NCBI GenBank assembly: GCA_027704905.1
Contig: CM051006.1
Location: forward strand, 1,865,289-1,929,288
Direction: 5' to 3'
DNA length: 64,000 nt
Source of the DNA: Muraenolepis orangiensis
Lineage: Eukaryota > Chordata > Actinopteri > Gadiformes > Muraenolepididae
Both the position numbers and the translations under genes were made by a program. Below the pieces are notes generated by a model, which worked only from the letters and a program-made list of their open reading frames with translations, did not search any database and was not told where the DNA came from. Positions 1 to 11,574 of the stretch are shown piece after piece. Every line of letters begins with the position of its first letter. Within the stretch, counting starts at the first letter, position 1.

Positions 1-450
1 GATCAATTTGCTGCAAACTTATCCAATAACAATCTTTCTGATCCATTTGAATCTGACTTTCCTTCCAGTAATTCAGCAGACTGCCTTGACCAAAGTAGTC
101 GTAGTGGTGGAACACAAATGCAGTACAAGCAGAGTCAGAGGCACAAGGGAGTTTGACCCCGCAGTGGTGGACGTTTATTGAGCACCAGGGATAATCTGAT
201 ATGAGATGTGAATTACAAACTATGTGTATGACAATTACGGACGTAATAATACTATGTGAAAAGCAACTTACGTGTGTGCGAAATGGAAATCCAAAAAGGG
301 GTTGTTGTATAATGTCCTGCGGGGAAATGGCTGAAGTCCAAAACAAACCAAAACATCCAGGGAGAAAAACAAAATCAGAAGACCAACAAAAGTTACAAAC
401 AGGTAAACAATCCAAGGGAAAACAAAGAGTTCAGGGAGATGCTAAAAGGG
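1..450. other. unassigned non-coding DNA
   Basis: I see no convincing exon, RNA gene or mobile-element end here. The short open frame across this stretch has no recognisable domain. Confidence 0.5.
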
Positions 451-500
451 TCTTCACAGGTCTTCACAGGTCTTCACAGGTCTTCACAGGTCTTCACGGA
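451..500. repeat. 10-bp minisatellite, 5 copies
   Basis: Five tandem copies of TCTTCACAGG, the last one degenerate. It is a short, young-looking array in non-coding DNA. Confidence 0.9.
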
Positions 501-959
501 GGAATCGGCGAGAGTCTCGGGTTGTAGAAACGGAAAAGTTCTGGCAACAAATGAACAGGGGAGCGGAGTGTAAGTAAGGAGCTAATTAATAGGGCGCTGA
601 TTCTGATAGGGAACAGGTGGCTTGAACGATCACGGTCTTCTGTGACGTAAACCTTTCATAAGCCTTCTTGCGTGTCCTCCTGGGAGTTGTAACCCCAGGT
701 GGACGCCAGGTCGAGGCAAAGGAGCGTGGCTGGAGAGGAGAGTGGTGTGATGGAGAGATCTCAACAAGAAGCATGTTGGTAACCAGGGGACGGTGCTTTC
801 ATGGCTTCATTCATACTTATATCAAAACTCAACGCGTAAGTAACAATAATAATACAATCTCAGAACTCTCTGAAGTAAAGTATACAGGCGTTTTTTTATG
901 GCATTATTAGTTATTAAAAAAAATGATCTCAGTAATATTCCTAAAGTCCAACCGATTCT
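501..959. other. unassigned non-coding DNA
   Basis: Nothing recognisable is present. The two small opposing open frames lack domain signatures. Confidence 0.5.
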
Positions 960-1085
960 ATGATTGTGTGATGCTGAAACTGTTATCCAGGTACTCTAGT
1001 TGTGCTACGAGAAGCCTTCAGCTTGCTCAGAATGCTGCAGCTGGAGTCTTGACAAATACATCATACAGCACCCGTTCTCTTTAGG
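960..1085 (+). pseudogene. LINE reverse-transcriptase fragment (degraded)
   Basis: One frame from about 1010 reads SLQLAQNAAAGVLTNTS. This matches the 'LQLIQNAAARVLT' block found after the RT domain in fish L2/Rex-like LINE ORF2 proteins. The match covers only some 25 codons, with no start or stop context. It is a short decayed insertion remnant. The family assignment rests on this one motif. Confidence 0.5.
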
Positions 1086-1575
1086 TCGGGTTCAATCTAT
1101 TACAGCTCAGTGGATCCAGTCTGTTCTTTGGCCTCCATGGCTGTAGCATGCTGTTTGTGTGCTGATTAGTTTCATATCTGGCAACCCGGGGTACTGTGAG
1201 AATAATAAACACATCAGCCAGAAATAAAACAGCCGCTCATTGGACATTCCAAAGGACAACATATTGGCTGTAGTGTTGCTGTCAGTATTTCTTCGTAGCA
1301 TTGTTCCTTGTTCCGATGTTTCCATGTTGACCTATCGTGGTCATGTCATGATTCAGTACAGCTGCAGCACCTTAAAGACTAATGGTGTATTTATCATTTA
1401 GTTTTAGAGGAGAGCTTAACAAGGAGTAATGGATAGGCTAAGGGACTATAAAGGAAGAAGGGGCCCCGAGATTAATGGCCGTTAGATGTGGATAGACCGA
1501 TATCGATCAGAAGACTCTGGCTTCATGAGGCTGTTTATTCCACAGGGACAGTTTAAGGAACATATGGGAACATAG
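1086..1575. other. unassigned non-coding DNA
   Basis: Nothing recognisable is present between the LINE scrap and the 16-bp minisatellite. Confidence 0.5.
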
Positions 1576-1730
1576 AGACCAGTGAGGGTCTGGACCAGTG
1601 ATGGTCTGAATGAGTGATGGTCTGGACCAGTGATGGTCTGGACCAGAGATGGTCTGGACCAGAGATGGTCTGGACCAGTGATGGTCTGAACGAGTGATGG
1701 TCTGGACCAGTGATGGTCTGGACCAGGCCA
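1576..1730. repeat. 16-bp minisatellite
   Basis: About nine copies of a unit close to GGTCTGGACCAGTGAT, with variants (gaatga, agagat). The unit contains a partial palindrome (GGTCTGGACC). It abuts a (TG)n tract. Confidence 0.9.

Positions 1731-1734
<4 letters not shown>

Positions 1735-1797
<63 letters not shown>
1735..1797. repeat. (TG)n microsatellite
   Basis: Almost pure TG repeat of about 30 units. Confidence 0.97.
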
Positions 1798-1799
<2 letters not shown>

Positions 1800-1902
1800 T
1801 GTAGTGGGACCCGTGCAACACAGTAAAAGCCTATCCTGACATGTGAAGGAGAAGGCGCATGACAAGAGAGTGTCGTGCGTGGGTACCTTACATTCTGACA
1901 GC

Positions 1903-1915
1903 CTGTGTGTGTGCA

Positions 1916-1970
<55 letters not shown>
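1903..1970. repeat. (TG)n microsatellite
   Basis: Nearly pure TG repeat with one CATGTA interruption near its left end. Confidence 0.97.
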
Positions 1971-2013
1971 CTGGTAACAGCCTGGCTCCTGTATGGATCC
2001 CTGGGGGGCTCCC

Positions 2014-2015
<2 letters not shown>

Positions 2016-2057
<42 letters not shown>

Positions 2058-2072
2058 GAGAGAGAGAGAGGA
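2016..2072. repeat. (GA)n microsatellite
   Basis: GA repeat interrupted once by GGGG. It lies 45 bp from the preceding (TG)n. Confidence 0.95.
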
Positions 2073-2261
2073 TGTATTTATATACCCCTGGTGGGTGTCT
2101 AACAGCATTCTAACCTGTGGACTAGAAAGGTGTCTTGTGATGAATATGGACTGTATATATAGATAGAGCCAGAGATCTGCATGTGTGGGATTAGAATTTC
2201 TACAGCCCCTAAAACAGTTTTTTAATAATATGCATGAAACCAATACAGCCTACACCAATAC

Positions 2262-2263
2262 AG

Positions 2264-2309
<46 letters not shown>

Positions 2310-2333
2310 GAGAGAGGAGAGAGAGAGAGAGAG
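2262..2333. repeat. (GA)n microsatellite
   Basis: GA repeat with several GGA interruptions. Confidence 0.95.
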
Positions 2334-3229
2334 GTAGATAGAGATATGGAGAGATTGATGGGTAATTATGAGTTTCAAAACAAGCTGTAAATTATGAAAT
2401 AATGTGACCATCTGTATTTCCACTTGATGAATCTGGCAAACAAGAAAATCCAAGCAGACTCCGATCCAGAAGTAGGAGCCGCATGTCTCCGTTCAGGGTG
2501 AACCTGTCTCTCTCTGCAGGCATCGAGGAGCAGGAGAACTAGACATTTTGATTTATTGGTCACATGCGTGCTCATATACACATCTTTCATCATAATAACG
2601 TCCAACGTGTTCCATATTTAGTTGAGAGCCGCAGGGGGAAAAGCTCTCTGGGCACACGGATGGGTTTGTCACTTTGAAAAGCAAAAGGTGGATGATAAGG
2701 TCTATGTTAATCCCTGTCAACACACGGCCCTTAAACAGAGCAGACAGCAGGTTTCAGGCCTGGGTTTGGAGCTAGCACATTAACTCACTTGTTCCGCCAA
2801 CACGAAAATAAGTGGAGAAAATAAAAGGAATCAGCCAGACTAAACGGAGAAACAAAGAGCTGAGGCTAAAACAATTAAAACTAGTTCAGTTCAATAACTC
2901 CGTCCATATAGGCCGGCCGGAGGAGCTAACACTTTAGCCTCTCTCTACCAAAGCAGATGTCGTTAGACGCTAGGCTGAACAATAGCACTGCAAGGCCCCG
3001 TTCTGACTAGTGTGGATTTAAAGGTCTGTTGCCAACCTGTTTACTGTTAATGTCAGGGTCTGAAGACCTGGGGGTCTGGAGGTTAAAGCGTAACGGCAGA
3101 CGGCAGAAATACTTTTAATGACTGTGGCTGGAGGACGGAGCGGTCCAAAATAAATGCTAATGCTGAGTTTTTTTAGATGTGAGTTTTTGGAAGATTAGTT
3201 TTTTCATGATTCGTGGCAACTCGCCCTGG
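2334..3229. other. unassigned non-coding DNA
   Basis: Mixed-composition unique sequence. I found no exon, transposon end or RNA gene in it. Confidence 0.45.
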
Positions 3230-3350
3230 CAGGAAGGAAGTCACAGTCAGGGTCACAACGCCAAAGTCTGACGTTTGAACCTAATTAGCAGGGAGGGAGT
3301 CACAGTCAGGGTCAATGCCAAAGTCTGAGGTTTGATTCTAATTAGCAGCG
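3230..3350. repeat. two-copy tandem duplication (~58-62 bp)
   Basis: The block beginning GGAAGTCACAGTCAGGGTCA and running to CTAATTAGCAG occurs twice in succession with a few substitutions and a small indel. This is a minimal tandem duplication rather than an array. Confidence 0.8.
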
Positions 3351-3716
3351 AAGGGAATGGGAAAGGCTGGGTTCTTTGTTGGGGTTTTTTGTCCACACAT
3401 AAACTGAGGGAAATGCCGAGGGAGTCAGACTCAGTAGGCCCGGGAGATGGGGTATCCTTATGTCTGTCCAGTCAACCCTAGTTCTGATCCGTCATGGTTC
3501 CTTCCAGGTGATATCAAAGTAAGTTTCAGAGTACAATCAATCCACTTGCTGCCACATTCGCTCTCTCTAAATCTTCTACTCTCACCTTCTCTTACTCTCT
3601 ATATCTCTTATGCTCTCTAACTGCACAGTTGGAGATTCAGTTTACCAACCTCTCCTCGACCGGCCGTGTGGTTGCTGTGGGCATTTAAGCCTCCTGCTTA
3701 ATTACCTTAATTGGCT
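3351..3716. other. unassigned, pyrimidine-rich right end
   Basis: No gene is seen. A CT-rich stretch (about 3556-3615) precedes the large minisatellite. Confidence 0.45.
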
Positions 3717-4866
3717 CCAGGTGTGTTACCTCCAGGGTTGTGTTACCTTTAGGTGTGTTACCTCCAGGTGTGTGTTACCTCCAGGTGTGTTACCTCCAGG
3801 TGTGTGTTACCTTAAAGGTGTGTTACCTCCAGGTGTGTTACCTCCAGGGTTGTGTTACCTTTAGGTGTGTTACCTCCAGGTGTGTTACCTCCAGGGTTGT
3901 GTTACCTTAAAGGTGTGTTACCTCCAGGTTTGTTACCTCCAGGATTATGTTACCTCCAGCTGCGTTACCTCCAGCTGCGTTACCTCCAGGTGTGATACCT
4001 CCAGGTGTTTGTTACCTACAGGGTTGTGGTGTTACCTCCAGGGTTGTGTTACCTTTAGGTGTGTTACCTCCAGCTGCGTTACCTCCAGGTGTGATACCTT
4101 CAGGTGTGTGTTACCTTCAGGTGTGTGTTATCTCCAGGTGTGTTACCTCCAGGTTGTGTTACCTCCAGGTGTGATACCTTCAGGTGTGTGTTACCTCCAG
4201 GGTTGTGTTACCTCCAGATGTGTTACCTCCAGGTGTGTTATCTCAGGTGTTTTACCTTCAGGTGTGTGTTACCTCCAGGCGTGTCTTACCTCCAGGCGTG
4301 TCTTACCTCCAGGTGTGTGTTACCTGCCAGGTGTGTGTTACCTCCAGGTGTGTGTTACCTTCAGGTGTCTTACCTCCAGGTGTGTTACCTCCAGCTGTGT
4401 CTTACCTCCAGGTGTGTGTTACCTTCAGGTGTCTTACCTCCAGGTGTGTTACCTCCAGGTGTGTTACCTCCAGGCGTGTCTTACCTCCAGGTGTGTGTTA
4501 CCTGCCAGGTGTGTGTTACCTCCAGGTGTGTGTTACCTTCAGGTGTCTTACCTCCAGGTGTGTCTTACCTCCAGGTTTGTTACCTCCAGGTGTGTGCTCT
4601 CAAGGTGTGTAACCTCCAGGTGTGTGTAACCTCCAGGTGTGTGTTACCTCCAGGTGTGTGCTACCTACAGATGTGTTACCTACATATGTGTTAACTCCAG
4701 GTGTGTTAACTCCAGGTGTGTTTCCTCCAGGTGTGTTACTTCCAGGTATGATAACTCCAGGTGTGTTTCCTCCAGGTGTGTTACTTCCGGGTGTGTTTCC
4801 TCCAGGTGTGTTACTTCCAGGTGTGTGTTACTTAAAGGTTTGTGTTACCTCCAGGTTTGGGGGCGT
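3717..4866. repeat. 1.15-kb variable minisatellite, core GTGTTACCTCCAGGT
   Basis: Dozens of head-to-tail units of about 15-19 bp built around GTGTTACCTCCAGGT, with length variants (GTGTGT), TTCAGG variants and, on the right, GTTTCC and GTTACT variants. The unit carries CAGGTG, an E-box hexamer. Several long frames are open only because the repeat lacks stops, and they should not be read as genes. Confidence 0.95.
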
Positions 4867-5081
4867 GGCTGCTGTTCAACAATCTGACACCTCATTTTAC
4901 CTGTGTGTTTTACAAATGTGAGTTCAGTAGTTATGCCTTAATAGATGTGGGTTGTTTTATGAATATGAGTTTTTACAAATGTGTGAGTTTTTTGAGTGTT
5001 TGACAGATGTGAGTTTTAGAGATTAACATTTAACATTTTCTTGCACAAGGCACAGGATTTGATGCAGCAGTTGTTTAATAG

Positions 5082-5336
<255 letters not shown>

Positions 5337-5495
5337 GAAGAGTAAACAAGAAAGAGATGAGCTGGGAAAGACTTTCAACTGAGTCTATAAATCTTATTAA
5401 AGACAAGCTGACAGCAACGTCTTTACAGTCTGAATAGAGAAAACCTCTGAGTCATTCTGTCTCATTTAACCTTTAACCAGCCCAGAGATCCACTC

Positions 5496-5899
<404 letters not shown>

Positions 5900-5941
<42 letters not shown>

Positions 5942-6061
5942 TGCACACACACACACACTCACACACACACTCACATGCACATACACACATACACACATAC
6001 ACACATACACACACACACACTCTCACACACACACTCACATGCACACACACACACACACACA
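5900..6061. repeat. (CA)n microsatellite
   Basis: CA array with periodic TCACATG and TACACA interruptions, which suggest internal duplication of a CA sub-block. Confidence 0.97.
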
Positions 6062-6135
6062 GCAGGTAAATTCATACCCCCGGAGAACAATGGGACCTGC
6101 CAGTGAAGGCCGATGGGTGTAGGTCTTCTACAACA

Positions 6136-6312
6136 AGTGACAGTTAGCCAATCACAGGCCTATCCATAGTGACAGTTAGTCAATCACAGGCCTATCCATA
6201 GTGACAGTTAGTCAATCACAGGCCTATCCATAGTGACAGTTAGTCAATCACAGGGGTATCCATAGTGACAGTTAGTCAATCACAGGCCTATCCATAGTGA
6301 CAGTTAGTCACT
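6136..6312. repeat. 32-bp minisatellite, ~5.5 copies
   Basis: Unit begins AGTGACAGTTAGTCAATCAC and ends CTATCCAT. Copies are nearly identical, with one GGGGTA variant copy. Units are contiguous with no spacers. Confidence 0.95.
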
Positions 6313-6506
6313 GAGGGACCACAGATCCACAGATTGTGCATAGTTACAAGAACGCCGACATTCAAAACAAATACACCAAGAAATATAAAATATAAAAGAA
6401 TTGCATGCATACATTTGAATGTGAATTATGAACCAAATTTGTTATTTTTACTTGAGTGAAATGCAATATATATTGGGTGTACATATATGTATATACTTAT
6501 ATATAT

Positions 6507-7376
6507 CAGTGGAGGATGGTCCATTGAGGAAAGGGAGGACCATCCTCCCTAACATTTCAGAGAAAAAAAAAAGTTAAATACAGATTAATCTGTGAATATA
6601 CTATTCAAAGTCACACAAATGGAGCAACGGAGGAACGTCCTCCGTAAGCTCACATTTGAAGTCCATTATAAACTCCCGGACCCGAGTGGCCGGTGAGTCC
6701 TGGTTTAACATGAGTGTGTGAGTGTGTACGGCGCTAAGGGAGGACCATCCTCCCTGAGGGCGGGTCTAGCCATAGGCTGTGAACCAATCAGAGCTCACTG
6801 CACTGGTGAATACCCAATCAGAGTTTTGGGGGGCGGGTTATCATCGTGCAAGGATCTATATTGTGTCATTCATTAATTCCACGTTCCAGAAAACAAATTT
6901 ACTTTTAATTGATTTTAGATCGTAACTTGAGTTCCTCCTCAAAGCGTTCCAGGTACATGACGCCAAACGTAAACAGAAATCATGGCTGACCGTGACAAGG
7001 TGGTGTCTTTGGCTCGCGATTAGTCAACTGATGTGATTCACGTGCATTACTGGTTTTACTTCATGATAGTATGTATTATTTTAATTAAATACAGGTAAAT
7101 ATACTTTACACAACAGAACGATTCTCCCTCAAATCTCACTCAATTTCTAATCCACTGTGGATGAAACTTCTATTCCGACTTTCAGATTTTCATCATAAAT
7201 GGATTAATCGCTAAATATCTATTTTTCATCAAAACAATGTTTCTTCTTCCTCCGATCACAATCGGTTTTAATTCAGTTTGGATTGTCTGCTAAAATGACC
7301 CACTAATACACGTGTCAGAATTGATAGTGAGGCACCTTCCTTCATCCGGTACTTATACAAATACAAGTTGCCACTG
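6507..7376. mobile_element. non-autonomous hAT-like element (870 bp)
   Basis: The element begins CAGTGGAGGATGG and ends AAGTTGCCACTG, so its outer 6 bp (CAGTGG/CCACTG) are inverted. The flanks (ATATATAT and ATATATGT) agree at 7 of 8 positions, which is compatible with a hAT 8-bp target duplication, but the AT-rich context makes this weak. An internal block near 6735-7340 recurs at about 30661-31505, showing it is a dispersed family. There is no transposase ORF. Near the left end is a GAGGATGGTCC...GGACCATCCTCC foldback. The repeat status is strong. The hAT assignment is an inference from termini and TSD length. Confidence 0.65.
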
Positions 7377-7765
7377 ATATATGTATATGTGTATATATAT
7401 ACATATATCACATTAACCATATATAGCACACAGAATATGTCACAGGTTTCCTTCCTTTTTGCTGTACCCATCTTGTGTGTAGTAAAGAGTATTAATTGGT
7501 CGTCGTGTGTTCTTTGTAAATGTCAACAGCGTCGCTTCTGAACCCAATGATAATTAAGGCCCTGATTGGCTCTCCCGTTTTCTAGAACATTCTCCACGTA
7601 TCAAATCATCGCAGTAAAGTCAGAATAGTTGTGTGTGACCTTCCAGTGATATCCGCAGATGGAGAACGTGGTATGTAACATAAAGTATACAGTAAAGTAC
7701 ATAATATCGTATTTAGTGGTGTTTATAGTACATAGTATCAAACATTTCAAAGGTAGTATATAGTG

Positions 7766-7824
7766 TTGTGGACAGTATAGTATAGTATAGTATAGTATAG
7801 TATTGTATAGTTTAGTATAGTAGG
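7766..7824. repeat. (AGTAT)n pentanucleotide repeat
   Basis: About ten tandem AGTAT units with decay at the right end. Confidence 0.9.
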
Positions 7825-7947
7825 TTTTGAAATGCATACTGCAGGAGAGAATGGGGAGTAAGCATTCCATTGTACATTGTATTGTAGAAAATGGAGAATA
7901 AATACCTCTTGAATCTTGGATCTTGAATCTTGGTCCTTGGATCTTGG
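7825..7947 (+). mobile_element. LINE 3'-UTR tail (family 2)
   Basis: Shares GGGGAGTAAGCATTCCATTG with 31080-31147, 40203-40262 and, inverted, 57190-57225. It ends in a degenerate (GAATCTTG)n tail, as does the copy at 31125-31147. The shared segment and tail identify it as the 3' end of a retrotransposon family with several truncated copies here. Confidence 0.7.
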
Positions 7948-8069
7948 TGGGTGGTGATAGCTGGAGGGGAGTTGTGTGTTCGGTCCCCTCCACTTCAGTA
8001 CGGACTGTAGTTGTACAACTCAGTTAATAAAGTTGATTTAACCAGTAGATAACACGGGGCCCGTGTGTC

Positions 8070-8110
8070 CTGTGCAGTGGTGTCTCCGTACCACACGGTG
8101 ACGCCACTCG
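8070..8110 (-). pseudogene. 41-bp LINE RT scrap (family 2)
   Basis: CAGTGGTGTCTCCGTACCAC and the following bases match the minus strand of the family-2 RT block encoding VTVWYGNTT (compare 43697-43735 here). It is only about 13 codons long and sits directly at the left edge of an AT-rich array. Confidence 0.65.
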
Positions 8111-8179
8111 TATGGACACCCTATGGTAAATGTTATATATATACTTATATATACGATATGGACACCCTATGGTTAATGT

Positions 8180-8210
<31 letters not shown>

Positions 8211-8242
8211 ATATATACTATATGGACACCCTATGGTTAATG

Positions 8243-8316
<74 letters not shown>

Positions 8317-8400
8317 TATATATACTATATATACTATATGGACACCCTATGGTTAATGTTATATATATACCTATATATACGATACGGACACCCTGAGTTA
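8111..8400. repeat. AT-rich array with GGACACCCTATGGTTAATGT spacer
   Basis: Five copies of a GACACCCTATGGT(T)AATGTTAT cassette separated by (TA)n blocks of very different length, up to about 80 bp of pure TA. Such (TA)n tracts can extrude cruciforms. Confidence 0.9.
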
Positions 8401-8489
8401 AGGCGGGGCTAGTGGGGTTTTAATGGTCGATGACGGGCAGGAAGCAGATATCCTCATTATCACCCAACGCTTAGAATGACCTCTTATAC

Positions 8490-8800
8490 TTTAAACAACA
8501 CTATATACTTCCTACTATATAGTATACTATATACTATAAACAACACCCTATACTACCTACTATATACTATAAACAACACTAGATTATACCTACTATATAC
8601 TACCTACTATACTACATAAAACACTATATACTACCTACTATATACATTAAACAACACTATATACTACCTACTATATACTATAAACAACACTATATACTAC
8701 CTACTATATACTATAAACAACACTATATTCTACCTACTATATACTATAATCAACACTATATACTACCTACTATATAGTGTTCTAAATACAATAAACAACA
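8490..8800. repeat. ~33-bp AT-rich minisatellite
   Basis: Repeated ACACTATATACTACCTACTA plus TATACTATAAACA cassettes, imperfect, about eight copies. Confidence 0.85.
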
Positions 8801-8820
8801 CTTTACTTTAACATTTAAAC

Positions 8821-10834
8821 TAGGGCTGTCAAAGCTAACACGTTAACACATGTGATTACCTGGTAATGAGCTGAGAGGCTCCTCCCTCAGTGTTCACCTG
8901 GTAATGAGCTGAGAGGCTCCTCCCTCAGTGTTCACCTGGTAATGAGCTGAGAGGCTCCTCCCTCAGTGTTCACCTGGTAATGAGCTGAGAGGCTCCTCCC
9001 TCAGTGTCCACCTGGTAATGAGCTGAGAGGCTCCTCCCTCAGTGTTCACCTGGTAATGAACTGAGAGGCTCCTCCCTCAGTGTTCACCTGGTAATGAGCT
9101 GAGAGGCTCCTCCCTCAGTGTTCACCTGGTAATGAGCTGAGAGGCTCCTCCCTCAGTGTTCACCTGGTAATGAGCTGAGAGGCTCCTCCCTCAGTGTTCA
9201 CCTGGTAATGAGCTGAGAGGCTCCTCCCTCAGTGGTCACCTGGTAATGAGCTTAAAGGCTCCTCCCTCATTATCCACGTGGTAATGAGCTGAGAGGCTCC
9301 TCCCTCAGTGTTCACCTGGTAATGAGCTGAGAGGCTCCTCCCTCAGTGTCCACCTGGTAATGAGCTGAGAGGCTCCTCCCTCAGTGTTCACCTGGTAATG
9401 AGCTGAGAGGCTCCTCCCTCAGTGTTCACCTGGTAATGAGCTGAGAGGCTCCTCCCTCAGTGTTCACCTGGTAATGAGCTGAGAGGCTCCTCCCTCAGTG
9501 TTCACCTGGTAATGAGCTGAGAGGCTCCTCCCTCAGTGTCCACCTGGTAATGAGCTGAGAGGCTCCTCCCTCAGTGTTCACCTGGTAATGAACTGAGAGG
9601 CTCCTCCCTCAGTGTTCACCTGGTAATGAGCTGAGAGGCTCCTCCCTCAGTGTTCACCTGGTAATGAGCTGAGAGGCTCCTCCCTCAGTGTTCACCTGGT
9701 AATGAGCTGAGAGGCTCCTCCCTCAGTGTTCACCTGGTAATGAGCTGAGAGGCTCCTCCCTCAGTGGTCACCTGGTAATGAGCTTAAAGGCTCCTCCCTC
9801 ATTATCCACGTGGTAATGAGCTGAGAGGCTCCTCCCTCAGTGTTCACCTGGTAATGAGCTGAGAGGCTCCTCCCTCAGTGTCCACCTGGTAATGAGCTGA
9901 GAGGCTCCTCCCTCAGTGTTCACCTGGTAATGAGCTGAGAGGCTCCTCCCTCAGTGTTCACCTGGTAATGAGCTGAGATGCTCCTCCCTCAGTGTTCACC
10001 TGGTAATGACCTGAGAGGCTCCTCCCTCAGTGTTCACCTGGCAATGAGCTGAGAGGCTCCTCCCTCAGTGTTCACCTGGTAATGAGCTGAGAGGCTCCTC
10101 CCTCAGTGTTCACCTGGTAATGAGCTGAGAGGCTCCTCCCTCAGTGTTCACCTGGTAATGACCTGAGAGGCAGCGTGACGTTAAACCAACAGGATGATGA
10201 GGAGACACCGCGGAGCGCTGGGCGGAACGTTTCACTTTAACACATCGTGCTCGCAATATGATTGTGACAGCAAAGAAGCTTCCATTGAGCAGATGCCCTG
10301 GTAGCACATTAGACAGAGGGCCGCTGGTCTCACTCCAAGATTGTGGGTTTGATGGGGCTTTAGCAAAGTGCCGTAAAATTATTTTCAAACACAGTCAAAA
10401 CACTTGCAAACAGTCCACCAAGTTGACTCTGTTTCAATGTTATTTTACAGCTAAGAATGTGAAAAAGGATTGTTCACTTTGGCACTTTGTTGTTCAGTTT
10501 CATAAAGTGGTCTACGATATTTCTTTGCAAACAATTCACAGGCAACTGTTGATGTTCACTTTGTTGCAGAAATTATTTTGGAACAGATTATTTATGCAGT
10601 TGTCTGCTTAATATTTATCTTATTATTGATGTTTTGGGCAATACTAAGCACTCCATGAGACCTTTTTGCTAAGAAAAACTAAAGTGAAAAGTAACTAAAA
10701 TAAAATAATAAAATCTTGATCTCTAACTGCTTTTAGCATTTCATTCTTCCATATCAGCATTTGCTATAAGTAAATATGTTTATTTTAAACTTGTGATTAA
10801 TCCGATTAAATATTTTGATCTATTGACAGCATTA
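8821..10834. mobile_element. hAT-type element carrying an internal minisatellite (2.0 kb)
   Basis: An exact 8-bp duplication ATTTAAAC flanks the element (8813-8820 and 10835-10842). Its ends are TAGGGCTGTCAA and TTGACAGCATTA, inverted with two mismatches in 12. An 8-bp TSD with a TAGGGCTGTCAA-like terminus is typical of hAT superfamily elements. The left 1.35 kb is a 38-bp tandem array. The right 0.65 kb (10169-10834) is unique and AT-rich, with no transposase frame. It is therefore a non-autonomous element whose interior has been inflated by tandem amplification. Confidence 0.8.
8861..10168. repeat. 38-bp minisatellite, ~34 copies, with 532-bp higher-order period
   Basis: Unit GGTAATGAGCTGAGAGGCTC plus CTCCCTCAGTGTTCACCT. 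Rare variants recur exactly 532 bp (14 units) apart: CTTAAAGG at 9251 and 9783, TGTCCACC at 9005 and 9537, and again TGTCCACC at 9347 and 9879. A 14-unit block was therefore duplicated as one piece. Every unit contains CACCTG. Confidence 0.95.
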
Positions 10835-10842
10835 ATTTAAAC

Positions 10843-11098
10843 ACAATAAAAAGATCAATCCAGAGCAGGTCCAGGATAGAGGCATGGTCTGTGGGCATGG
10901 TCCTGTGATTGAGTTGTGTCCACTCCCCTCACAGAGTCCACGCTGGGTTTCACACACGCAAAGCGGACACAACCCAAACACATTATTGATCTGTGAAAAT
11001 ACAGAAGCTGCAATGCTAACTGAGTGGTGGTGAGCTTCAACAGAGAGAGGAAGAGGCGGGGGACAGAGATCTCAGCCTGAAGCTAGAGCTGCCAAGGG

Positions 11099-11100
<2 letters not shown>
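10843..11100. other. unassigned non-coding DNA
   Basis: Nothing recognised between the hAT element and the (CA)n array. Confidence 0.45.
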
Positions 11101-11186
<86 letters not shown>

Positions 11187-11220
11187 ACACACACACACAC
11201 ATATTCACACACACACACAC
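11101..11220. repeat. (CA)n microsatellite
   Basis: About 80 bp of pure CA, then CA with TACA and TTCA interruptions. Confidence 0.97.
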
Positions 11221-11311
11221 TCAAACTCCCCTGTCCAGTGTTGTTTGTTGAGGAACAGTTTTGCCAATCCATCCAATCTTCACATGTAATTTTCTGCAAG
11301 TTAAAAATAAG

Positions 11312-11482
11312 CAAGTGTGTGTGTGTGTGTGTACATGTACACCACTTACACCAGTGTTGATTCAGCTCAGCAGAGCCAGTCAGTGGTGTCTGTCTAAGGC
11401 TGGAGGGAACTGATAAGCAAGTGTGTGTGTGTATGTGTGTGTGTTTGTGCCCTGGCCTAGTATGTGTGTTTGTGTGTGTGTT
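11312..11482. repeat. three short (GT)n tracts
   Basis: Short GT runs at about 11315-11331, 11419-11446 and 11461-11482. Two are preceded by the same GATAAGCAAGTG/AATAAGCAAGTG motif, pointing to a local duplication. Confidence 0.85.
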
Positions 11483-11574
11483 ATCAGCAGCCTCCCATGG
11501 ACCTCCTCCAGGCCTCCGGCCCTCATGAGAGGAGGAACATCTGATCCTCCTCCTGATCACACCCATACAATAGG

